Assembly: GCA_002477565.1 (NCBI GenBank)
Contig: DLQL01000022.1
Span: forward strand, 1-21,716
Origin: Flavobacteriaceae bacterium UBA7433
GTDB taxonomy: Bacteria > Bacteroidota > Bacteroidia > Flavobacteriales > Flavobacteriaceae
DNA: 21,716 nt
Direction of reading: 5' to 3'
Part shown: piece after piece, positions 15,815-21,716 of the stretch
Layout: each line of letters begins with the position of its first letter
Position numbering within the stretch: position 1 is the stretch's first letter
Notes under the pieces: generated by a model
Databases searched by the model: none
What the model saw: only the letters and a program-made list of their open reading frames with translations
Told to the model about the DNA's origin: nothing
Made by a program: the position numbers and the translations under genes

Positions 15815-15856
15815 GTACTTATTCCAAGTACTTTGTTCCTTCCTCAATAGGAAGGA
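15815..15856. repeat. Two further perfect hairpins after the tonB terminator
   Basis: GTACTT / AAGTAC (15815-15831, loop ATTCC) and TCCTTCCT / AGGAAGGA (15837-15856, loop CAAT) follow the terminator directly, giving three perfect inverted repeats in 76 bases. Neither is followed by a T-run, so they are not typical terminators. They could be in the leader of the next gene or serve as protein-binding sites; no function is shown. Confidence 0.5.
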
Positions 15857-15923
15857 CAGGAATTTTCGAATTTTTAAGGATTATGTCGTATTTTCGCTAT
15901 TCAACAATTCGTATTTTGAGAAA

Positions 15924-16505
15924 ATGAAATTGGAAGACACCTATTTTGCACATGAAACAGCGGTCCTCGATGCAGGTTGTTCCATTGGTGCGCAGACTAA
16001 AATTTGGCATTTTAGTCACATCATGAGCAATGCCGTTATTGGAGCGGACTGTAACATTGGACAAAATGTGGTCGTGTCTCCCGAAGTGGTTTTAGGAAAC
16101 AATGTCAAAGTCCAAAACAACGTGTCCATTTATACCGGTGTTACCTGCGAAGACGATGTGTTTTTAGGCCCTTCTATGGTGTTTACCAATATTTGCAATC
16201 CGAGGAGTGCCATTGTTCGAAAAACACAATACAAGACTACAAAAGTTTGCAAAGGTGCGAGTATTTGCGCCAATGCCACGGTGATTTGTGGCAACACTAT
16301 TGGAGCATATGCTTTGGTTGGTGCGGGTGCGGTTGTAACCAAAGAAGTCTTGCCTTATGCATTGGTCGTTGGCAACCCTTCCCGTCAAATCGGTTGGGTC
16401 AGTGAATACGGCCACCGTTTGGATTTTGGTAACTCAGGCGAAGCCACCTGTCCCGAAAGCCAAGAGACCTATGTGCTGCAAGCCAATCGAGTGCAAAAGC
16501 TTTAA
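15924..16505 (+). CDS. Left-handed beta-helix N-acetyltransferase, WbpD/WlbB-like
   Basis: The protein has 193 residues when started at the ATG at 15924; the frame is open further upstream, but that part covers the terminator and hairpins. Hexapeptide repeats of the form [IV]Gxx run through most of it, with SHIMSNAVIGADCNIGQNVVVSPEVVLGNNVKVQNNVSIY-type spacing from about residue 31. An inserted loop follows (VFTNICNPRSAIVRK at 86-100), then GAYALVGAGAVVTKEVLPYALVVGNPSRQIGWVSEYG at 127-163. This fits the enzymes that acetylate the 3-amino group of UDP-2-acetamido-3-amino sugars from acetyl-CoA for surface polysaccharide. A short CPES tail after the helix is also typical. No sugar-nucleotide or glycosyltransferase genes flank it, so the substrate is inferred only. 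A possible -7-like octamer TATTTTCG lies at 15889, one mismatch from consensus. Confidence 0.85.
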   Translation: MKLEDTYFAHETAVLDAGCSIGAQTKIWHFSHIMSNAVIGADCNIGQNVVVSPEVVLGNNVKVQNNVSIYTGVTCEDDVFLGPSMVFTNICNPRSAIVRKTQYKTTKVCKGASICANATVICGNTIGAYALVGAGAVVTKEVLPYALVVGNPSRQIGWVSEYGHRLDFGNSGEATCPESQETYVLQANRVQKL

Positions 16506-16522
16506 AGGATCTGAGTAGTTGC

Positions 16523-18484
16523 TTATTTCTCAAAACGTTCCAAACCTTCTTGCAACCACTTCAAATAGCTCCTTTTGTCGGTGTATTTTTCAGGATGATT
16601 TAACAATTCCATATCTGGAGAGAGTTGAACATAAAAGGGCTGAGATGCCGTGGCAAAGTTGATGGCTTGCAGCGTAGCCCATTTGGAACCAACGGTACGA
16701 ATTTTTTTTATTTTTCCATTTGCCTTTTGGTAGTCAAATTGCAGTTCTTTAGGAAGCTCTTTGCGGTCGTCGACATACAAGGAAATCAAAACAAATTTTT
16801 CGAGCTCTTTGTATACCTCAGGAGTGCTCCAAACATTTTCTTCCATCTTTCGGCAATTTACACAAGCCCATCCTGTAAAATCCAAGAGAATTGGTTTTTG
16901 TACGGATTTTGCATGGGCCCGTCCTTCCTCAAAATCTTTGAAGCAATTCAACTCCAAAGGACATGCTGTCTTTGTTTTTTGAAGGCTGTAAAATTTGGGT
17001 GGGGCAAAACCGCTGAGCGCGTTGAGTGAAGTGTTGAATAGCAGTCCCGAAATTAAGTAAGCAGCAAAGAGAAAAGAGGCCGTACCAGAGGCAATTCTAA
17101 CGCCACTGAGTTTTTGAATAGGGGCATCGTGTGGGAACTTGATTTTTCCAATCAGATACAAGGCCAATCCAATAAAAACTAAGATCCAAAGCCCGACAAA
17201 GACTTCTCTTTTTAAGACCCCCCAATGAGCCACCATGTCTGCATTGGATAGAAATTTTAGGGCCAAAGCAATTTCCAAAAATCCGAGCACAACTTTGACG
17301 GTATTCAGCCATCCACCTGATTTGGGCAAGGTATTGAGCCAGTTGGGGAACAACGCAAACAAGGTAAACGGCAAGGCCAAGGCAGTTCCAAAACCCACCA
17401 TGCCAAAGGTGAGTTGCAGCGCCCCTCCATCAGAAGACAAGGCCCCTACCAAAAGAGAGCCTAGGATAGGGCCGGTACAGGAAAAAGAAACAATCGCCAA
17501 AGTCAAGGCCATAAAAAAGGTGCCAACAATACCGCCTATATTCGACGCATTGTCCATCTTGTTGGACCATGAATGTGGCAAGGTAAGGTCGAAATACCCA
17601 AAGAAGGAAATTGCAAAAAAGAGGAAAATCACAAAGAAGAACACATTGAGCCAGACATTCGTCGAGATGCTGTTTAAAATTTCGGGATCCAAAGAGTCTA
17701 AAAAGTGGAAGGGCAGACTCAATAACAAATAGATCCCTGTGATAAACAGCCCGTACAAAAGGGCGTTGGAAATTCCTTTTCTTCGGTTTTTCGTTTGTTT
17801 TGTAAAGAAGGAGACGGTTAAGGGAATCATCGGAAAGACACAGGGAGTCAGTAAAGCGATGAGTCCTCCAAAAAACCCCAATAAAAAGAGGGTTGTCAAG
17901 TCTTTGTCTTCTTTTTTAGTCTTTGAATTGGAATCCAAAAACTCTTCGCTGTTTTTTAGTTTTAAATTCAGCGCTTCCGTCTGTGCTTTGCTGTCGGCAC
18001 CGACTGTTTTCTGTTGGTCGGTAACAGGAGTGTTTTCAAAGAAAAACATCAGTTCTTCACCAGGTTCAAAAGTACAGGCTACATCATTGCATGTTTGATA
18101 AGCAGCGATCGCTTTGATCGGTGTTTTTGTGTCGGAAGTCAAAGAGATGCGTTGTCTAAAAATGGCTTCTTTTTCAAAATAGGCCGTTTCCATGTCAAAG
18201 ATTTCTTCGTAGGAATGCTGGGTTTTTCCTTGCTGAGTTTCTCCAAGTAGCAGGAAATTGCCTTCGGGGTTTTCGAAAGAGATTTCAGTGGCCAGGGGAC
18301 CTCCTTCAGGCAGGTGTTGCGAGTACAGATGCCAGCCTTCTTTTAAGGAGGCTTTCAGGACCAATACGTATTCGGAAGCGTTGTCTTGTTCAATGTGGGT
18401 CTCCCATAAAAGCGTGCTTTCCTGGGCAGAAAGTTGAAGAACAATTCCTATTAAAAACGTGAGGGTCGCAAGCAATTTGTTCAT
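16523..18484 (-). CDS. dsbD: Thiol:disulfide interchange protein DsbD
   Basis: The protein has 653 residues in the three-part DsbD layout. DsbD carries electrons from cytoplasmic thioredoxin across the inner membrane to reduce periplasmic disulfides, for example in cytochrome c maturation. A signal peptide (MNKLLATLTFLIGIVLQLSAQ) leads into the N-terminal immunoglobulin-like domain, which has the redox pair C132 and C137 (TCNDVAC). The membrane domain runs from about 195 to 490 and has C215 in TPCVFPMIPLTVSFF and C336 in SFSCTGPILGSLL, the redox pair of this family. The C-terminal thioredoxin domain has WACVNC with C541 and C544. All six catalytic cysteines are present. It lies 76 bases downstream of tilS on the same strand and converges with the acetyltransferase, with only 17 bases between stops and no visible terminator. 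Confidence 0.95.
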   Translation of the reverse strand: MNKLLATLTFLIGIVLQLSAQESTLLWETHIEQDNASEYVLVLKASLKEGWHLYSQHLPEGGPLATEISFENPEGNFLLLGETQQGKTQHSYEEIFDMETAYFEKEAIFRQRISLTSDTKTPIKAIAAYQTCNDVACTFEPGEELMFFFENTPVTDQQKTVGADSKAQTEALNLKLKNSEEFLDSNSKTKKEDKDLTTLFLLGFFGGLIALLTPCVFPMIPLTVSFFTKQTKNRRKGISNALLYGLFITGIYLLLSLPFHFLDSLDPEILNSISTNVWLNVFFFVIFLFFAISFFGYFDLTLPHSWSNKMDNASNIGGIVGTFFMALTLAIVSFSCTGPILGSLLVGALSSDGGALQLTFGMVGFGTALALPFTLFALFPNWLNTLPKSGGWLNTVKVVLGFLEIALALKFLSNADMVAHWGVLKREVFVGLWILVFIGLALYLIGKIKFPHDAPIQKLSGVRIASGTASFLFAAYLISGLLFNTSLNALSGFAPPKFYSLQKTKTACPLELNCFKDFEEGRAHAKSVQKPILLDFTGWACVNCRKMEENVWSTPEVYKELEKFVLISLYVDDRKELPKELQFDYQKANGKIKKIRTVGSKWATLQAINFATASQPFYVQLSPDMELLNHPEKYTDKRSYLKWLQEGLERFEK

Positions 18485-18560
18485 TCTTTCAGGGCTTATA
18501 AAGGTTTTTGTACACGACTGTGCCTCTTTGCAAGGCTTTGCTGCCGATGTGCTTTTATAT

Positions 18561-19871
18561 TCAGTTTTTTAGTGATATTTTTAAAATACGGGTTGTTTTT
18601 TCGCTTACTTTGAAGCGTTCGTCCAATCGCTTTCCGATAATCCAAACAACTGCATCTCCGTTGCAGAGTAGCCAGGTTTTTTCTTTTTCAAACAGCGAGA
18701 ACTTTTCATCCTTAAAATATTTGCTCACTTTTTTCTTGCCAGTCATTCCAATGGGGTAAAAGTAATCTCCTTTTTTCCATTTTCGGACGCACAAATCTCC
18801 TTTTAACAAATTTTTATCGAGGTATGCGGTGTTCTCTTGGAAGGCTCCTGTTTTGGAAGTATCTTCAAGAGACAAGTTGATAGGAGATATGATTTTGGAG
18901 CTGTTTTGAGGAAAGAAAAGACCGCTTTCTTGAAGTTCTTCGATTGGGATCAAGAGGAGTTCCCCCCGATTTTTTAACAGCCGGTGTGTCTTTGAAAAAA
19001 GTTGTTTGCCCGCTTGTGCTTCAAGTAGTTGAGCAAGCTCTTTGCTGGAATTGAATCCATAGGATTTCAGCAACTCATAGAGGTGTGCTTTGGGATTTTT
19101 GAGCGCTTGAATTTTCTTGACGTCTATTTTTAGCATTCCTGAAGCCTCTTTTGTGACGACTTGTTCTTCGATGTTTTCAATGCGGTCTTGAATCAAAAGT
19201 TGACTTTGCTGCAGGTTTTCGAGGGTGTTGCCAAAGGATTTTAGCAAGCTGGGATTGAGTTCTTTCAATACCGGAACGATTTTGTGTCGAACTTTGTTGC
19301 GAATGTATTTGATGGATTTGTTGCTTTGGTCTTCTCTCCATCCGATGTTGTTTTTTTTAGCGAAGTCAAAAATCTCATCCCGTGTGAATTTCAGCAATGG
19401 CCGAACCGTCGATTCGTTGACTTCAGGAATGCCCAGAAGGCCATCTAGTCCCGTCCCTCTAGTAAGGTTGATTAAAAAGGTTTCGAGAGCATCTTCTTTG
19501 TGGTGTCCTGTCAAGATGAAGTCAATGTTGCGTTCTTTCTTTACTTTTTGAAACCAATCGTACCGCAATTTTCGAGCGGCCATCTGAATGGAAACTTTGT
19601 ATTCATCGGCATAGGCTTCGGTCTCAAAATTGACAGAAACCACAGGGATTTTCATGGAAGCTCCTAGGTTTTTTACAAAAAGAGCATCGAGATCACTTTC
19701 AGTTTCTCTCAGTTGAAAATTGCAATGGGCGATGGTGCAATTTTTAGCGTACTTGCGCATCAAATGCAGCATCACAACACTGTCCAGTCCTCCAGAAATG
19801 GCAAGTAGGAGCGAACGTGTTTGTAAGAGGGGGAAGTTTTCTTTAAGGTGTTTGTCGAAATTTTCGAGCAC
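18561..19871 (-). CDS. tilS: tRNA(Ile)-lysidine synthase TilS
   Basis: The protein has 436 residues. TilS uses ATP to attach lysine to cytidine 34 of the CAU anticodon tRNA, turning it into the isoleucine tRNA that reads AUA; this is essential in most bacteria. The PP-loop motif SGGLDS is at residues 26-31, followed by LHLM and, further on, AHCNFQLRETESDLDALFV. The ILTGHHKEDALETFLINLTRGTGLDGL block near 135-161 and the RPLLKFTRDEI block are also diagnostic. The C-terminal half, with KWKKGDYFYPIGMTGKKKVSKYF near the end, is the tRNA-binding domain. The start is a GTG (19869-19871 on the reverse strand). No ATG lies between it and the PP-loop, and the family N-terminus (LENF-x-K) begins there. 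A -7 element stands 53 bases upstream. Confidence 0.96.
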   Translation of the reverse strand: MLENFDKHLKENFPLLQTRSLLLAISGGLDSVVMLHLMRKYAKNCTIAHCNFQLRETESDLDALFVKNLGASMKIPVVSVNFETEAYADEYKVSIQMAARKLRYDWFQKVKKERNIDFILTGHHKEDALETFLINLTRGTGLDGLLGIPEVNESTVRPLLKFTRDEIFDFAKKNNIGWREDQSNKSIKYIRNKVRHKIVPVLKELNPSLLKSFGNTLENLQQSQLLIQDRIENIEEQVVTKEASGMLKIDVKKIQALKNPKAHLYELLKSYGFNSSKELAQLLEAQAGKQLFSKTHRLLKNRGELLLIPIEELQESGLFFPQNSSKIISPINLSLEDTSKTGAFQENTAYLDKNLLKGDLCVRKWKKGDYFYPIGMTGKKKVSKYFKDEKFSLFEKEKTWLLCNGDAVVWIIGKRLDERFKVSEKTTRILKISLKN

Positions 19872-19923
19872 AGGTATTGGTTTGTTTGATTTTTGTAAGC
19901 AAAGATTGTCGGTTTTTGCTATT

Positions 19924-19931
19924 CAAATATA
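19924..19931 (-). promoter_or_regulatory. Probable -7 element of tilS
   Basis: Read on the minus strand, this octamer is TATATTTG, an exact TAnnTTTG match. No perfect TTG -33 element is present; a TTC lies about 16 bases upstream of it. The predicted leader before the tilS GTG is about 45 bases, and the site lies in the 126-base gap after pabB. Confidence 0.5.
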
Positions 19932-19997
19932 AGAATTTACGACATAGGAACGCCGATTCTTTTTTAGCGAATGTCCAAAGCAATGTAAAATTCTTTT

Positions 19998-21290
19998 TCA
20001 GCGCAAAACTTCTCGCATGGCCTTTGCTTTTAAGAGGCATTCTTCCCATTCTTTTTCTGGAATGGATTGTGCGGTGATGGCACTCCCTACGGAGAAAGAG
20101 GTGTATCGGTTTTCTCGGTTGTACAAAATGCTGCGAATCACTACGTTGAAGTCAAAGTCTCCTTCGGGGCTAAAATAACCGATGGACCCGGAATACAAGC
20201 CTCTTTTGGTTTCTTCCTCTCTTTCGATAAGTGCCATTGCAGCTACTTTTGGGGCGCCAGTCATGCTTCCCATGGGGTAGGTGTTTTGAAGAAGCGTTAC
20301 GGGATGAGTTTTTGGAGGTACTTTGGCGCGAATGGTAGAGATCATTTGATGTACCTGTTGAAAGCTATAGACTTTGCAAAGTTCTTCTACCTGTACGCTC
20401 CCTTTGTGAGCGATTCGTGAAAGGTCGTTTCGAACGAGGTCTACGATCATAATGTTTTCCGCCTTTTCTTTGGTGTCGTTTTGAAGTTGCTGTTTGATAA
20501 GCGCATCCTCTTCTTTGGAGGCAGCTCTTTTTGCAGTCCCTTTGATGGGTTGTGAGATAAGAGTGTCTTTTATTTTTTTTAAATAGCGCTCTGGCGATGC
20601 GCAAAGGACATGTTTGTTTTGGTACTTTAAAAAGGCGGCAAAAGGCGCTTTTGAAATTCGGTTCAAATTGCGGTATACGAGCAAGGGGTCAATCGTTGTT
20701 TTTTCTGTGTAAAACTCTTGGCAAAAATTTGCCTCATAGAGATCGCCCCTGTGGATGTGGTCTAAAAAACGCCCTGCTTTTTGGAGGTAAGATTTTTTAG
20801 AAATCCGAGATTGAATCTCGATCTTTTGTTGTGCGGGTGTGACTTTGGGTTCTTTAGTCTGTTTGATTTCGTGAAAATCCTCCGCAATCTCGTCTTCAAA
20901 TGCCACCAGGTATTTGAAAGTAAGTCGTTCTTTTGAGACAAAGATGAGTTTTTGAGGTTGGAAAAAATACAAATCCGGAAAATCCAGCTGATCGTGGTTT
21001 TCCGAAGTCAGTTGTTCGACGTCGTTTTTCAAATCGTAGCCTAAAAACCCAAAAAGGTAGTCTTTGTATTTGGACTGAAAAGTTTTCAATTGATCGAAAG
21101 CATTTGTAGAGGAGCTTAAGAGTTCGTTTTGAACACCGACAGCCAAAACACCTTCGTACGCTGCGTGTTTTCCTGTGTGGTTGTTTGAGTCCAACCATAC
21201 AATGGTTTCAAATTTCTGCGCCCAATTTAAGATTTGCTCTTTGACAAATGGGGTTTCTTGAATGTTAAAATGAGTGGCTGTTCTTTGCAT
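19998..21290 (-). CDS. pabB: Aminodeoxychorismate synthase component I PabB
   Basis: PabB converts chorismate plus ammonia to 4-amino-4-deoxychorismate, the precursor of p-aminobenzoate and folate. It belongs to the chorismate-utilising family shared with anthranilate synthase (TrpE). The catalytic segment reads PIKGT with Lys at residue 250; TrpE has Ala here, so the PabB call is favoured. Other family blocks are HIHRGDLYEANFCQEF (about 179-193), CASPERY (230-236), ENIMIVDLVRNDLSRIA, and GSMTGAPK with GLYSGSIGYF. The frame is open to a TTG at 21339-21341, but that codon lies inside a -7 promoter element, so I choose the ATG at 21290 (430 residues), which matches the usual start 'M-x-R'. No amidotransferase partner (PabA) gene is adjacent. 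Confidence 0.93.
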   Translation of the reverse strand: MQRTATHFNIQETPFVKEQILNWAQKFETIVWLDSNNHTGKHAAYEGVLAVGVQNELLSSSTNAFDQLKTFQSKYKDYLFGFLGYDLKNDVEQLTSENHDQLDFPDLYFFQPQKLIFVSKERLTFKYLVAFEDEIAEDFHEIKQTKEPKVTPAQQKIEIQSRISKKSYLQKAGRFLDHIHRGDLYEANFCQEFYTEKTTIDPLLVYRNLNRISKAPFAAFLKYQNKHVLCASPERYLKKIKDTLISQPIKGTAKRAASKEEDALIKQQLQNDTKEKAENIMIVDLVRNDLSRIAHKGSVQVEELCKVYSFQQVHQMISTIRAKVPPKTHPVTLLQNTYPMGSMTGAPKVAAMALIEREEETKRGLYSGSIGYFSPEGDFDFNVVIRSILYNRENRYTSFSVGSAITAQSIPEKEWEECLLKAKAMREVLR

Positions 21291-21338
21291 GAGATGATTG
21301 TAAATCTGCTGCTTTTCAAGTTCTTTGATGAAAAGTTT

Positions 21339-21346
21339 CAAAGGTA
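21339..21346 (-). promoter_or_regulatory. Probable -7 element of pabB; decides its start codon
   Basis: On the minus strand the octamer is TACCTTTG, an exact TAnnTTTG match. It overlaps the upstream in-frame TTG of the pabB frame. A transcript starting just downstream could not include that codon, which supports the ATG at 21290, with a leader of about 40 bases. A clear TTG -33 element is not seen. Confidence 0.5.
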
Positions 21347-21440
21347 CTTAATAGTTTTGAAAACAGGGTCTCTCTTTTTGTGTTTCAAAGAAGGGAAGTG
21401 ATTTGTAGGGCATTGTCTTTTGAAATTCTTGGCTGCGCTT

Positions 21441-21716
21441 TCAATTCAATACCTCTTTGTTGGCCAACTGAAAGGTAGGAACAAACACCTTAAAAGTAGA
21501 TTTGTCCGTATAATTGACCATGTTGAAGTATCCTTTCATCGCGCCAATCGAAGAAACTAGCAAGCAGTTGGATTGGTAGGTGTACTTTTCGTCGGGTTCT
21601 AAAACTGGAACCTGTCCCACAACACCATCTCCGATGACGATTTCATTTTGATTGAGGCTGTCGTATATCTCCCACTTTCTAGAGAGCAATTGAACAATGT
21701 CATTGCTTTGGTTTTC
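21441..21716 (-). CDS. apaG: ApaG-like (DUF525) protein, 3' part
   Basis: The frame is open to the window edge, so only the C-terminal ~91 codons are seen. The first visible residues, ENQSNDIVQLLSRKWEIYDS, are in frame with the rest and match the ApaG start region, followed by VIGDGVVGQVPVLEPDEKYTYQSNCLL and GAMKGYFNMV near the end. ApaG is a small fibronectin-III-like protein; its mutants affect cobalt resistance in enteric bacteria, but its biochemical role is not established. It lies upstream of pabB on the same strand, about 150 bases away, with a separate pabB -7 element between them. Confidence 0.9.
   Translation of the reverse strand, partial: ENQSNDIVQLLSRKWEIYDSLNQNEIVIGDGVVGQVPVLEPDEKYTYQSNCLLVSSIGAMKGYFNMVNYTDKSTFKVFVPTFQLANKEVLN

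Noticed and set aside
15065..15847. 260-codon minus-strand frame opposite tonB, through the terminator
   Set aside because: The product is Phe/Trp/Arg-rich from reverse reading of the proline and acidic codons, and it crosses the terminator hairpin. No start signal is visible.

Overview
The window looks like ordinary chromosome of a member of the Flavobacteriia (Bacteroidota). The evidence is a full-length SprA (type IX secretion translocon), a flavobacterial-type TonB, promoter elements of the Bacteroidota form TAnnTTTG, few clear Shine-Dalgarno sequences, and gene pairs I recall as typical of the group (ruvA-sprA-gcvH-vanZ, tilS next to pabB). I see no phage, transposon, CRISPR, tRNA or rRNA. 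Sixteen protein genes fill the window, and two of them are cut by its edges.

Positions 1-2698 form a molybdenum cofactor island. It holds the 3' end of moeA, then moaC and a MobA protein with a degenerate MobB-like front domain on the plus strand. Facing these on the minus strand is moaD-moaE, the two subunits of molybdopterin synthase. Together they cover cyclic pyranopterin formation (MoaC), dithiolene formation (MoaD/MoaE), metal insertion (MoeA) and guanylylation (MobA). moaA and the MoaD-activating enzyme are not in the window.

Positions 2791-6146 hold queG (last step of queuosine synthesis) and maeB (malic enzyme with a phosphotransacetylase-like tail), each behind a recognisable -7 element. 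Positions 6207-14840 are a probable operon: ruvA, sprA, gcvH and a VanZ-like membrane protein. sprA starts two bases after the ruvA stop, and the vanZ-like gene starts inside the end of gcvH. SprA fills one third of the window and exports T9SS cargo across the outer membrane.

Positions 14841-15923 carry a weak terminator, an unexplained 130-base stretch, a tonB with its own promoter, and a strong terminator followed by two further hairpins. A lone WbpD/WlbB-like sugar N-acetyltransferase follows at 15924-16505. From 16523 to the end all genes lie on the minus strand: dsbD, tilS, pabB and the 3' part of apaG, with -7 elements before tilS and pabB.

I did not find a convincing new multi-gene system. 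The most notable points are the MobB-like relic fused to MobA, a 40-residue Lys/Arg-rich segment inside SprA, an unusually acidic TonB linker, the run of hairpins after tonB, and the orphan acetyltransferase.
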